Assembly: GCA_008692225.1 (NCBI GenBank)
Contig: VICG01000014.1
Span: 62,001-126,000, forward strand
DNA from: Monilinia fructicola
Taxonomy: Eukaryota > Ascomycota > Leotiomycetes > Helotiales > Sclerotiniaceae
DNA: 64,000 bases
Reading direction: 5' to 3'
The translations under genes and the position numbers were made by a program. The notes beneath the pieces were generated by a model. That model was not told where the DNA came from and did not search any database. It worked only from the letters and a program-made list of their open reading frames with translations. Shown here in pieces: positions 1 to 13,133 of this stretch; positions within the stretch are counted from its first letter, which is position 1, and each line of letters opens with the position of its first letter.

Positions 1-2293
1 CATCAGATCCGTGCGAGTCAATGGTTGAAGCTTAGCTAGATAGACAATTTATAAGCTTCTGTCAAAGCCTTTAGCTTTTAGATCTCGGGTGGTGGGTTGC
101 ACATCTAAGGCGTGGCCTTTACAATGATTGTGCAAACTTACTACGTATAGAGTTTGGGATAGGGCAAAGAGTCAACCCAGGCAATCGTAAAACCCTGGAA
201 TTCGAAGCTTTTATTTGGCTTTTTCCCTGGTCATTGTCCTGGGGTCGTCTGTTCAAAACTTGAAATCCTTGGCCATGTCAAATTTTCATCTTTGTATCCG
301 TGCAAGCCGTGTAAGATGAATATGGCTTGAAGAATACAAGAACCTCTATAATTGCTTAGTTTGTATCTATAAAAGGCAAAATGTACTTTCATCTTGTAAA
401 ACTCCTTCACATAGTTTCAGCATAAGAATTATAGCCAATTCAAACACTACGTTCAAGTTAATTTCAAAGGATGAATGTGCAACACTTATAAATGATCTCC
501 CTCTAATTTTTTCTGTCGAATGCTCTGTAGTATCTCTAGCATGTAGAAATGAAGATTCCAAATATTCTCCAATTCTTCATTAATTGCCCTGATGGTAATA
601 ATATCAGCATCAGCATCAACATCAACATCATTAACCCATCTAATCCATACCCATAAACGAAAATCTCAAATCCTCTCCTTCAACAAGATACCCACGACTG
701 TGATAATCTCCTCTTGTTTTGTTCCTGCGGCAATCTCCTTTTCCCTTTCCTCTTTCTTCTAGGTAAGAATTGCTGGGTGTTACTTGATACTTGAGATGAT
801 GTTTTTGTTGAGTGGATAAACTTAATGATTAATTGTCGGGGTATGGAAAGAAGAAAGATTACTGCTGCTGGGGTTTTGATAGGTTGACTGATGTTGTTGA
901 TGTTGGTGATATATCAGAAGTAGAGTTTTATGGAACTGGTGTGATGTTTATGTTGGTGTTGGTGTTTTGTTGAAGATAGCTATTTCAAACGCTTAAAGAA
1001 TAACGATTGAATGCTGCAGGAGGTTTACTGTTATTATCAATAATCACCACTTCAACGCATAATTCCTTACTGTTAAGGCGTGATGGCATAATTATCGTTG
1101 CACTGCTATGCTTCCTACCACCGTTACATGCATAATCAAGAAAATCAAAATATCTAAAGAATCATCTAATTACAGAATACATAAGTATTTACATAACCAC
1201 AGAATGGTATCTAAACAGGAAGTAGCAGGTACGTAGCAAGAGTATAGGTTTTTCATGCAGATGGTGAATGGTTATCTTATACTCCTCCGGGGGAACAATC
1301 GTCTAATCAGTCTTTTAGGAACGGGGATCACGCCAAGTAAGAATTGACAGTCTTCGACAGCTCTACTAAAGACCGGATAACCTTAAGAATATTTGTCAAA
1401 TCGTACTAGCTCGTGAGTTTGGTAATGCCGTACAGTAATATCCCGCCAATTTTAATTCTCAAGTCAATGAATACAAGCCCCGCGGTCTCCCACATCTATT
1501 TCTCCACACGAACAATATATAAGAGCCACTTCGTCCCTTCTTCATCCGGGATTCGCTAAATATGTACCATCAAGACAACGAACAAGACGCAAGGGATGAG
1601 TTCTCGCTTAAGCTGTGCATCTTCTTTCTGTTCTCTATAAGGTTATCGAAGGCCCTAATTCATGTTTGGATGGCTGGGGAGTTTGACGACGAATCTTGTT
1701 GAAGATTTTGAGTTTTGTTGTTGATTCGAGGACCTTGATTATTATTGTTGTTGATTATTTGAAGGGTGGATTTGGCTGAGACTTTTGTTTGGCGTGAATG
1801 ATTAATAGGGGTGTGATATCTATGTATGAATAACGTATATGGATAGTTCCATTCACTCAACTGTTCTCATCTCCATTGAAATAAGATTCCTTCTTACATT
1901 CAACGCTGAGACCTAAATAATGTTGAATGTTTCCTTCAATGCAGAAAGTGTTTGGCTCACATACAGAAGTAGAAGGCTGTTAGTTCCCATGACTTGATTC
2001 ACCCAATAGTAGCTCTAACATTCACACATTCACAGATAGTAGTCAACGAATCAAATTGTAGTCAAGAAATGGTATTTTTCCTCTTCCCAACTCCCCCCAT
2101 GTTTTCATTCTTCATCTTGGAAATTTGCAAGTAGATCGATTGCTTGCATCAAATCTTAAATATCCAAACCCTAAAAAGAACAAGAAAAGAAGTTTTCAAA
2201 GATCACAATTTCCTCTCCCGTACACTGATGAAATCAATTCATCATCACAATTCCGCCTTGGCTGACCCGCAGTCGATAAAATTACACCATGCC
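1..2293. other. Intergenic, no gene recognised
   Basis: No reading frame here resembles a known protein; the longest ORFs are 64-66 codons with no recognisable motif. The stretch contains a short CATCAA/CATCAG-type tract near 600-640 and a TTGATG/TTGGTG-rich stretch near 893-970. A TATATAAG box occurs near 1517, but only a 14-codon ORF follows it at about 1595. Confidence 0.5.
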
Positions 2294-3080
2294 CTACTTC
2301 GAAATAGCATTATTCACAGCGGCCACAAATTGTGTCCACATAGAACTCTGACTCGTATACTCCACCGTCGTGATGTAAATCTCCGAAACGCCAGAGTTCA
2401 CAATGGAATCAACGGTCGAGGTTTGTTGAGCCGACGAACCACTGAATTGGTACAGAATCACAGAGCTCTTGTCTCCCTGACCATTCGAAATCTGTTTCAA
2501 ACTATCACCTGTACCGGATGAGTAAGAGGAATACGCGTCTTCAATCATGACAATTTTATCGGCGATATCGAAAAATTGTGCATCGGCGATGGTACCGGGG
2601 TTGAAAGTGACGGTGAGGTTCAAGGAGTGAGCGTGGTTGGCGATGGCGGTCATGTAAGTTGAGGAAGTGGATGTCCATTCGTTGACTGCATCGTCGAAGA
2701 AGATACCATCGACGGCGATATCACCCTTGGTGTAGGTAGACCAGTATTTGTCTATGAAATCATCAGTATTTATCATTTTTCATTCCAGTATTGCACTCAC
2801 ATGTCTCAACCTCCTGATCAACAGTTGCCGTATCCTTTTCCATGTATCTAGTATCCACATAACCCAACAACTTGACATTATCATGCTTCGTCAAGTTGGT
2901 AATGCCATTGATATATTCAGTCTCTGGATAAGCATTTGTAGCTCCTGGTCCGGAATTTGGGTTGACAATGATGGTGAATGGAAGGGATGGATAAGCTGAG
3001 ATGGCATTGGTAACCCAGTTCCATGCTCCTTGAGTAGGGAAAAGGTAAAGAGGGAGAAGAATGGAAGTAGCAAGAACCAT
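2294..3080 (-). CDS. Spherulin-4-like protein (spherulation-specific family 4)
   Basis: Two exons, 3080-2801 and 2751-2294, joined across a 49-nt GT-AG intron (GTGAGT donor, TACTGAT branch, CATAG acceptor), give 245 residues. The frame is clean across the join (VETYKYWSTYT). The protein opens with ILLPLYLFPTQGAWNW and continues with FTIIVNPNSGPG and later VDGIFFDDAVNEW, the hallmark blocks of the spherulin-4 family, which is probably a TIM-barrel fold related to glycoside hydrolases. There is no clear signal peptide, because the hydrophobic start is the first beta strand of the domain. The biochemical role of the family is not firmly known; it was named from Physarum spherulation and is common in plant-associated fungi. 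The second-exon ATG (position 2776) falls inside the intron and is not the start. Confidence 0.85.
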
Positions 3081-6000
3081 TTGTGCGGTTTGGTACGAAG
3101 AAGAGAATGAGTGAGATAATGTATTTACAGTAGATGAGTATCCAGACTCAAGATGTGAACCGTGAAAGATCGAAGAGAATGAAAGGAACGTGTTTGGTCA
3201 AGTAGAGAGCGAAGAGTAGAAGAAAGAAAGAAGACTGACTACGTTTATGTTGTCAAGAAAGATGATGCTGTTGTACAAAGCCCAAGGAAAGTGGCTCTAA
3301 TATATATGATGTAAGATGTAATGAATGTAGCCTGGAACTTTCCAATCTCGAAATTGCGGGAGTCATACCATCTCCTGTAATCAATATCATTCCAACTGTT
3401 ACTAACAAAATTTAGAATGCGGGGGTGGGGCTGATTCAAGATTGATTGACTTCACCTGGGCAATCTTACCGAAATCATTTAAGGAGGCTAGTTCTATAGA
3501 AACATCAGTCCGTCATCTTTCAATCGCGCGTCAATGATTAATTCGAGTACGAAATTAGTTTTAGCCGTCTTGATTAGATATTTCTACTCGGATTATATAC
3601 TTGGCTGTGGGTCGAAAGGATTACATATAGTATCAACCAAAGGATCAAATTGGAAATGAAAGGAGTTTAAAATTAAGAAACAAATTAGTCATACTCGAGC
3701 AGAAGGATTTGAGTATGAATGTTTCATGAATGTTTTTTGTGGTTGTGTAATGATCTAATTTGACAATCAGGAACCCCAATCATATTATGTTCTGGCCCGA
3801 ATACTTCTTGGCGATCTAGACTATTTCCCGTGCCAACAGTAGTACAAATGACTAAAAGTGGTAAAAGTAAGCCATTGATTGGTTGTTATTGAAGGATTTC
3901 AGTTAGATTTCAATGATCTGAAACAATAATTTTTCATCCATGGCGCATAGAAAAGATGATAATTTAGGGGTGAATTCATCGAAAACCTAGATCGTACATC
4001 CTGTGATACTACAAAAGCAATCACTGGCGATTCAATTTAAAGGGGATAGTATTAATTTGAGTAACAATCTAGAAGCATACATGAAATACGAGTTCAATAA
4101 CTAACGTTTCGCCGATACCAAGGAACCTTGGAAATCTCTGTTGCTTTTTCGTTTTAGTTGAGAATGCAATAATTTGATTATATATTAAGAGGCTGTTGGC
4201 GATACTATCAATCTGTTGGTTTGATGTTGTGCTGTGATGTTTGTGCGACTTTCAGAGAGATATCAGGAAGATCCATGAATTGGACGACTTGATTACGGTC
4301 CGGATGAGATCTTAGTAGAAGGTTGATTGATAAATGATCATGTATGATATTTACATAGTGAGAATAGTTTCTGATAATGATTTAAACAGCGAAGAGATAT
4401 CAAATAAGTATAATATGTGGAAGTGTAGGAAAGTGTATATTGGTTCAAGAGAATCTGAAAACCCTTGAAATCCCAAGACCAGCAAGCTCTAGATTTCGTA
4501 TTATAAAAGGATTTTGCGGGAAGATTTGTCAGGGGTGCAAGCCGAAACCCGAGAATATAAATCAGCCACAAAGATCAAGTGAGATCAGCAACAGACGATG
4601 ATATAACATTGATGAAAATGGCATCATTGTAGTAATTTTAAAAGGACTAGAGCTTCTTGTCCTCCTGATTGAGTGGAAAGATTTGATACGATCTCGGGAA
4701 TGATATAAGAACATCTATTAGTAGTTGAACCAAGAAATGGAAAGCATTTTTGGAGGCGCAACTCGGACTAGACCTGCAAAAAGTGCAAAGTCAACCCCAT
4801 ATTCTACCTTGAGACGATGTTGAACCTTCAGACTTGGCGGGGTGAGAAACGGAAGTAGATGCAACTTCAGTCTTCATTAAATTGCTAATGACTTTTCGAC
4901 CTGGTTTTCTGATTGGAGAAGTTATAAGCGGAATCAGAGACGTCGACAAGTATGACGGCACAAGGTATAGATTTGGTAAGTGCTTATTTTCGATACAGCA
5001 CGGTGCTGTGCTGCAAGTCGTGTTTCTTTGAAGTCATCGATAGAACGAGCATAAAATCTACATTGCTAATACATTGCCTATAATGGTCTCACGCAAACTT
5101 TAGCTGATCTGTTAAGGTTGTTGGTAGCCAGCATAACGAGGTAAAGAAGTTGAGATTCATGCTCCGAAGAATGCTTTCGGATATTCATAGCTTGATGTGT
5201 ATAGATTCAGAAGCATTGAAGATTTACGGAACCTGGAAAGAGTTCTAGGGAGATGGATCAGTTGATAAAGTGCAAGAATGGCTACGCTGACAACTCAGTG
5301 AGAAACGTCTTTTTTATAATAGGGAACTGTCCTGGTTGGAACAGCGAGCTAGTTCTTTTATTGAACGCTGTGGGCTGGAGAGAAGAACTGATTGAAAATT
5401 CGGAGGAATAGATCCATTTGTCTGGTGGACAAAGGCTTGGCTTGGCTGCAGAATACCGATGAGTAATTATCTACTCCCCTCTATCCAGTCAACAAATCAA
5501 AATAATATGATAGTGAACAACAATCAGCTGTTGGGTACTTGAAGTATTTAATCATCTATAGCTTTCTTGTATTGAACTTTCAAGGTTTGATGGTCAAGGC
5601 AGAAGCTCAAAACATGACCAAATCAGGATTGAGCACTGGAGTCAAACAAAAGCTTGGTGGGAGTTCGACCTGAGAGCCAACTAGTGAGTTCTCAAAACCA
5701 AATTGTTTCCATTCACTTTCAGCCTTCCTCACGAGGTTTATGGTACGGCTGTCGGGAATTCCCAAAGCAAATGAAACACTGTCACTTGCCATTGCTTCAC
5801 TCAGCAATGTTGCATAAACGTGTCTGATTGCGGTATATCAAAAGCTTCTTATTACAACCGAACAGCAATTAACAATTAAAACACCCTCAAGGAATGCAAA
5901 GCCGCAAAATCATTTCTTCATACATGATGAGCGAATGTAAACTTTTTACCTCCCCAATGACTCCGCCGTATCATACAGCTTCAAAGAGTGTATAGAATGC

Positions 6001-6150
6001 GCCATTTCGCAAACGCCATGTCCATGGAAATGAAAAAAAAAAACAGTGTTAAAGATGGAACTTATGACCGAATTTCAGATACTTTGACTCGCTAAGTCAT
6101 ATAATGAAAAAGGATGGCGAGAATGGAAAGTTTGTATTGTTCCCGCGCGA
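3081..6150. other. Gene-poor intergenic stretch
   Basis: About 3 kb with no supported gene. Minus-strand ORFs of 64 (3245-3439), 77 (4338-4571) and 66 codons (5607-5807) show no family signature, and I found no splice partners for them. No tandem repeats of note. Confidence 0.5.
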
Positions 6151-6953
6151 TCAAGAAATTCGAAACCCACTCGTCGCTATTGTTCCCGTAGAATTCATAG
6201 GTATGCGAGTTCCCGCATTTGCTTTGAAGAAACACTTCGAATTAATCTCTGGAGAAGTAGGAGAGAACTGTATCCAAGTGGCTGCCAAACATTGTCCATT
6301 ATTATATCGTGCGCATGAGTCTAGACAGTTATCTAGTGTCGGTGTAGTGAGATTTGCTAGTTCGATATCTTCCCCATGCGATGAGGTCAAATCAATGGCA
6401 CACGCTACTCGAAATTCAATACTCGGCGCAGGTGTTGTATAGGTGGTATTATTAACGTTGGGACATCCGGCCGAGTCCACAAATTCTGTAACTGTGGGAG
6501 AGCAACCCGAGGATGTGCCTGTAGGTTCAGATTTGGAGGTTTTGCTGGAAACAGTTGTGATCAGTTGTGTCCCATAGTTACGAACGCATTAAGAACTCAC
6601 CTCAAATCATTATTGTGTTTTCCAACCCACCCTCCAATACCACCACCAATTCCTCCTCCTATAAAGAATGATACCACGGCTATCAGAACTATTGATACCA
6701 GCCCGAATTTTTTCTTTCGCTTTGGTGGAAGTCTGTGAGGCGCAAGATCATATGCTCGTCTTGGTGGTGGAAATTCTTGAAGCGGGATCTCATCATATGG
6801 TTTTGTTATTGGAGATATTAGATGATTTGATGCCCTTCTTGAATATGCCCGAACGAAATATTTATCGGGTGAAGTCAAATATGGAGATTGTTCCTCGGGA
6901 ACGACTTCTGGCGCCTCACTTGATATATGCAGGGGTCTGATTTGATACACCAT
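6151..6953 (-). CDS. Single-pass membrane protein with Cys-rich ectodomain
   Basis: Exons 6953-6601 and 6544-6151 flank a 56-nt intron (GTGAGT...TTCCAG) and give 248 residues. Residues 1-78 are a soluble, Pro-rich cytoplasmic-type tail ending in a PPKRKKK positive cluster. Residues ~83-110 form a Gly-rich membrane segment (VSIVLIAVVSFFIGGG). The remaining ~135 residues start Ser/Thr-rich and carry seven cysteines, with a PAN/apple-like run NCLDSCARYNNGQC followed by KCFF and several N-x-T/S sequons. The topology suggests an N-in, C-out surface protein. Proteins of this layout are common and uncharacterised in Leotiomycetes and Sordariomycetes. No function can be assigned beyond a possible ligand-binding ectodomain. 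Confidence 0.7.
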
Positions 6954-8876
6954 TCCGGCGATTAAATGATAACATCAAGGTGATGCTAACGAAGGACTTG
7001 AAGAGATTGCATGCTTGAGAAACAGAAAGAAAGGAATATTGATTGATTGCACGAGCATTGCTCACTTGTACTTGTACTTGTATTTGGCTTTGGCCTTCCA
7101 GATTCATCTTTTGAAATAGCAAACTTTTCTCATATCGGTTCTTGGGGCGCAGTTGCGCAAGAATCAATATATACTGCAGATGTGCTGCAGCGCGGTTGTT
7201 TATAAACGCAACATGATTGGTAACAGCCGTTTAAAGCTTGCGCCACATAGATACAACGCAAATCAAGAACTAGATCGCTGTCAGGGTTTGCTGAAGGTGA
7301 TGCTTATTTAGTAAAAGTTCACCGAATATGGTAGAAGTGAAAGCAGCATCTTTCCAGCATGGAGGGGAAGGATAAGTAGTCTGGTCATCACTTCAAGACC
7401 CACTGCTACGATGAGCCTCCATATGCATGAGATGGTATAGTTGTTATGAGTCGAGTCCGGATCCATGAGATTATGTAGTGCTTACTACATAGGTACAAAC
7501 AGTAGATATTGTTAGTCACCTGCATCCTCAATGTCCTCCAGCTTTGCAGGTACATCTCCTAATTCTCACGAGATAGTAAGTCTAGTATCATACAGAAGCG
7601 AAGCGGAGGAAACTTATTAATTAGCTGTCCGGATAGCCAAAGTGCAAAACACTTTTCCACTTGGGCAAAATAGGGATAGTATCTTCACCGCTTCCCAATT
7701 AAGTTGCCGATTGGCAAAATGGCTCCCTTGGCGGGAGGTGAAGAAGGCGGTGAGATGCCCCCTCATGTTCCAAATATCTTGTCTTTGTCTGTGATTCCCA
7801 TCCACTATTTCTTTCGTTAATTAGGAGAAGCTTTAATACCTGTTGTACGAGTACTCACTGAGAATACAACTCTTGGCACATAACAACATATGGGATGGTG
7901 AAAGCCTCTTGTAGCTGTCGGATGCTTTGAATTACGTACTTGAACATCAATGGTTTGCGAGAAACATCACTAAAATGGCCATGCTAAAGTTTTGATAGAA
8001 CTAGAGAAGATCCACCATAAATTAAACTACAGTAACGAGGCTCTTCATTCAGCCCCTCTCCCTTGAGCTTCTCCGGATATCAATATTGGTTCCCGTCATT
8101 CTAGCCGCGGACAGCACTCAGCGTTTACTCTCGGGTTGTTACCCATGGAAGTTATGCCAGATTCTAACAATTTCCCAAGTATCCGCCTGGATTTGCGGAT
8201 ATTGATCCGGTATCGAGTAATGACCACCTGGTCAAGCTTTACGAAATTATCAGAAGAGTACAGGTCCCAGCACCCTCGGTAATCTTGGGAGTGCAGCTCT
8301 CACCCATGATTATGAGGCAACCCACGTCAAAATCTCCAACTCCATTGTATTGTCCCCAGCCATGTCTTCCAACTTTGAAATGTGACTATAATCATCCCTC
8401 GGACTGCGTAGGCTATTGCTAGCATCAGAAGGCATGCTAATTATAGACTATATCTAGGTATTCTTTGAAATTCAAAGAACTAGCGTGTTTAGAACGGGCT
8501 AGGGAATGATATTTTGCCATCAGTAGCATGGAACTTCTGTGAATGCAGCCATTACTTGCGGAACTTCAAGATATTCTACCTGCCATAGAAGATTTCTGGT
8601 AGAGGGTGCTTCATAAATCAATGCAAAACTTTATCATCGACTGGGCACCAAGAGTAATTGCGTATTTCCATATTAATGAAAGAATCACAAACGATTCATG
8701 GATATTATACCAGACGTCTTACTACAAAACTAACGAGTGATATTCGAATCTATTGTATTTATATTATAATAGAAGTTGCATAGATAGGCCTCCTGGATGT
8801 GTCCTACTTCCTCTATTGGGCCATCAAGATTAGCGGTTTTCTCAAGCGATATGTGCTTTCTCTAAATTGGAATTTC
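6954..8876. other. Intergenic, no gene recognised
   Basis: No supported coding region. A 62-codon minus ORF (7617-7805) has no motif. A more codon-like stretch near 8170-8340 (plus strand) reads for about 50 codons without a start or any recognised family and is left unannotated. Confidence 0.45.
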
Positions 8877-11137
8877 TCAATGGAGTTGAATTACTTCCAT
8901 TTCAGCCCTTCCATTTTCCACAAAATCTGCAGTCTCTCCATCCATCAACCCATAAACGAAGCACTCCCCCACAAGTTTCCAAGTTGTTCCGTCTCTTCTC
9001 AAAACTAAAGGGACACTGCAGCCCGGTAAAATGACAATTGAATCTCTTTCCCTAGCAGCAGCAACCGTGATACCAACCCTACCATTCTTTGTGCCAATTA
9101 ATCTCCTCCACGCAAGTACATTAGCAGCCCACGACGAGGCATCTCTTAAATCATCATCGCTAGTGCCTCTTTCTTCATCTCTATAAATCTTTCTTTCTTT
9201 TATAGTTTTAGCATCAGTAGTAAGATCTTTAAGATTGGTCCCACAAATGATGAGGTCCTTGTTACGCTCCACAAAGCCGTGAAGACTGAATTCGAGACCT
9301 GAGCCTCCACCCTCTGATGTACCAAATACGGACCACAAACGTGGTAAGCGAAGGACCGCCCAAGATGGAGGTGGCTTTTCGCCATTGGGTGTGCTGTTGG
9401 CTACGATGGTCCTCCAGAAAGCTTCCTTCAGGCCATCAATTGTGCCGTATGCATTTGGGATAGAGCATGCATTGGTGCAATTATTCGGATACTTTTCGTT
9501 AGCCTCGAGAGCATTGAATGCTGATAGCGTACCTATGGAGTCGACAAAAATGGCTTGTAGTGAAACTACGTTATCGTGAGAAAATGCTGGAGTGTGGGAT
9601 TTGTGAAGCCACGATCTGCTCGATAGAAACCGGGCAGAAATACGACAGGGGCAGATTTACACGACCAACAAACAACCCAAGACGGTAGATTGTGTATGCA
9701 AGATGGTGCAACTTCCACGAAACGACCTCCTATTATTTTACGCACCCATCGAGGGTTATTCGCAGTCATTGAAGATAGCATAATACTTTCAACGGGAAAA
9801 TGAATTAGTCTGAGAATGTCCAAGCCGTGTTCGTTATTTGAGATGATTTCGCGTGTAAAGTTGGTGAATATTTCGGGAAGCTCGATTCGATAATTGGGAG
9901 ATACTTTGGTGAGCCCTTTTACGCAAGGAATACCAAGTATCCCGTAGACCTTATCTCGTGCGTCGGTAGCTTGCGCTTGCCTTGCTAATTCAAAAGCTGG
10001 TAAGGCAGTACTCACGCCCTTATGATCCACCTCGCGCATATTCTTAATACGTAGAATATGTTTCCACTGCTGTCCTGGAGTCCCTGAACGATCTTCCAGC
10101 CTGCGATCTATCGTAGCAACGGTCCGTGTTTGGTCGGCATCAGAAGTATGGGTAGTAATATATTGTAGAACGGTATCTTCTTGCTTCTCTATCATTTGAC
10201 AGGCTTTCCATATATCCTGTAAACACATATAATGACCTCCCCAGAGAACAGGTGCATCCGCTCTAGCCATTGCCAGCTCTTGTAGGATCCAAAGACGGTG
10301 CCAGTATTGACAAGCAAAAAAGGAACGGAGAGATTCGAAAGTAGTTTCATGCCATGGTAAAGTGTATGGAGCCGACTCGACTGAGCCGGCAGTGTTATGA
10401 TGCAAAGTTCCATATTTGACTGCAAATTCCCTCAACTTTTCTTGCGATCCTATTTCTTGTGCTAACCATTTTAAGGCTGTGTATGCTATAGCAGTATTTG
10501 AGGTAGCTGCACCAAGAGCAATTACCACTTGCCATGCGATTGCATATATATCTCGCATGAGCTTTACTTGCATTTCACGCTCATCCAAATCATCTTGGTT
10601 GATACATATTGCATCGATCCATATATTTACACGTCGTCGAACCCAATTCGACTTTCGTAATTGTAATAGCGCTATATGCAAGTTCTGAGTGACTTGCATC
10701 TCCATCCCATTGACTAATATTGTCTTTTTGTCGGTGGAACTTCCCCAGACATACGAAAGTGCAACATATCTATCTGAAAGATGGGCTACTTCACCGTTGG
10801 ACGCAACATAATTTTTTGGGATATCTTGGGCATCTCTCAGTGACTTAATATATCCTTTCAAAGTACGATCAAAAAGTCCCCTTCTTGGCTTGAACAATGA
10901 CGTGTAATCATATGAAGTTTGGTCATGACTTCGCCATTCCCTTTCTGCTGCAGTTTCATTATCGACGAATGTGGGTGATATACCAATTGATTTAAGTTTG
11001 ACCGAACGCATTTGACAGGATATCATAGCACTATGATCAGGATCTGACAGAGAACCTGGCTCGAGACATAAAACGCGAATTTCATCGGCTCCCAGAGGTT
11101 GATAAAGCAACGGACTCCAGGTTGAAGAATCAGTCAT
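8877..11137 (-). CDS. HET domain protein (heterokaryon-incompatibility type)
   Basis: The first exon encodes a full HET domain: YVALSYVWG, then IWIDAICINQDDLDEREMQV, then a Leu-rich helical region. The downstream frame (about 9590-8877) encodes the usual C-terminal block of large fungal HET proteins: VVSLQAIFVDSIGTLSAF, then ILPGCSVPLVLRRDG and KLVGECFVYGLMDGE. HET proteins mediate allorecognition and programmed cell death after hyphal fusion. The two frames do not join directly. Either a 44-nt intron (9630-9587, GTTTCT...CTCCAG) links them, giving 738 residues, or a one-base deletion near 9590-9600 breaks the gene. The donor is atypical, but the intron restores the frame exactly. The start is the first ATG (MTDSSTW). 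Nothing here tells whether the allele is active. Confidence 0.8.
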
Positions 11138-12380
11138 GGTATAGAGACTTATATGTGTACGTCCTGAGAAAGATCGTTCAAATTAATATCTCAAGAGAGG
11201 TAACGGAGGATGGAACTTCGTTTTCAGATTCTTGCATTTTGATGCTTATTCTGCCCCCGCCTATAGTTCTAACCTACAGGCAAGAATGGGCAATCAGCAA
11301 TGCTTGTTGAGCGAAATTCGCGTCAAGATAAGCTTATGAGCTTCTTCTTCGTTAAGATTAAGGTTATACAACCCTTGATCTTCCTTCCTTCCAACAATGT
11401 TGCCAACAATGTTAACGTTGGACTCCAGCTAGATGAACAACCAACAACTCACGTGAATTGACTTGCAATTGGTTGACCTTACCTAATTCTTAATTGACTT
11501 AATTGATCACGTGCCAAGCTGCCCACTTCTTACAGTCAAGGCATTTAAAGTCTTCCGTACTCCTCAAGCCCTAACCTAATAAAGTAATCAAGACTAGTGC
11601 CACAGACGGGATCCATGGATCTGTAAGTTAATTAACCTTAATCTCATCTTCATCCCATCTTCATCTCATCTACATCTCTCATCTCATCTCCGTCTCCGTC
11701 TCCATCTCCTTCTCAATTCCCACTCACAACAACATCATCAACATATAATATTATTCCATCCATTCTTCCCCGACCATCATTGGTATTTGGTATTCGGAGT
11801 CTTTGATTCAATCGAGAATTAGTACAATGCACATCCAACCTTGAATGTTATGACTGATGCTTACAACTCAAGTGGGTGTAATCTAAATTGCCTGACAATT
11901 GATCCCAACAAATTTAGAATCAGGCTTATTACCAAAATCTCATTGGCTTTCAAACAGTTACATCTGATCCCTGAATAGTTACATCGATGCATCCTTACAA
12001 ATTTGTTTTCTTCTGTGGTCTCGCTTTGTCCGTGTCTGGTGGGTCTTGTTAGATTCCCGTGCCTTACACATACATGACTGCGGCATAATCTTCAATATTC
12101 ATAGTGTTTTTGTTCAAAAAAATGAAATCACGGCAAAGCAAAGTATGCACCCAAATATTGAAATCGAACAAAGTAAGTTTGGTTCTGGAATGAATAGACA
12201 TGAACCCAAAGTTAAACACGCTATGCACCTTTATGCTCCCAAATCGCGCCCATTATGTTTCGAAAATGCAGAATGTTCCACGAAGTCAATCTCTCCCCAA
12301 ACCCACAACATATTAACCATTCCCACCACGAGGATCAATCATTCTTTCTGTTCTGCAATTCCGTTTCAAATTCTTTGAAC
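11138..12380. other. Intergenic between HET gene and GPI-type gene
   Basis: This lies upstream of the HET gene. It contains a CATCTC/CGTCTC-rich simple tract at about 11640-11715 and no supported gene. The 110-codon plus ORF at 12046-12378 has no family signature and ends at the tail of the next gene. Confidence 0.45.
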
Positions 12381-13085
12381 TTAAGCCAAAAGACCAACTA
12401 AAGCAAGTGCTAGAATTGCGACAGCACCCTTGGAGAATTGTTTGACTGTTGGTTGACCAGCGTTGGCAGTAGAAGAAGCAGTGGCACCGGAAGACGTAGC
12501 TGAAGCTGAGGTCTTGCCAGAGCTTGACGACTTTGCAGTTCCAGAGGCGGAGGTAGATGCACTGGCGGCAGCCTGTCCAGATGTTGCAGTAGCTTTTCCA
12601 GATGCGGCTGTAGCCGTGACAGCACCAGTGGTCGATGCAGCGGCAGTCGATGAATCAGTAGCACTTGGGAAGACAAGAGTACCACTGGATCCACCAAGAT
12701 AAGTACTACCAGGAGCGGCAGAAACGATTGATCCAGCGGCGGTAAGAGGGTTGTCGTCCAAGGTACAGGCGTAATCGATATCAGACGTTACACCAGGGCT
12801 GGAGCCGAAGCATTTCTCGAAAGTTTGTTGATCAGCGCTGCTGGTGACATTACCTACAAAATCAAACCGTTAATATAAGTTTCATACCTGGAATTCACGT
12901 TCAAGCTTACAGTAACTATAGCAGCCATCCATAATGACTTCAACGGGAGCAGAACCGCAGCATGTTTTCAGGGCGCTCTGAGCAGCAGAGTTGGAGGTGA
13001 TGTTTACTGCAGTACAAGCATTGATGTAACTGGGGTTGCTGAGTGCAGCAGCGGGGACAAGAAGCGTATCGGCTGGACAACTCAT
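12381..13085 (-). CDS. Cys-rich, Ser/Thr/Ala-rich protein with GPI-type tail
   Basis: Exons 13085-12911 and 12853-12381 join over a 57-nt intron (GTAAGC...TTGTAG), giving CYSYCNVTSSADQ and 215 residues. The N-terminal ~90 residues hold eight cysteines, including a CC pair, in a compact domain. The middle (~110 residues) is Ser/Thr/Ala-rich, as in O-glycosylated wall proteins. The C-terminus ends in a hydrophobic tail, AVAILALALVGLLA, after small residues, as in GPI anchor signals. The first ATG gives MSCPADT, which is not a normal signal peptide, so an upstream signal exon may be missing. Spacing does not clearly fit CFEM. It is probably a cell-wall or membrane surface protein of unknown function. 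Confidence 0.65.
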
Positions 13086-13133
13086 TCTGATGATTGGAAT
13101 TTTGAGACTGTTTGAAAATTTTATTGTTGTCAA

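Noticed and set aside
2144..2521. 125-codon plus ORF
   Set aside because: It lies antisense to exon 2 of the spherulin-4 gene and has no motif.
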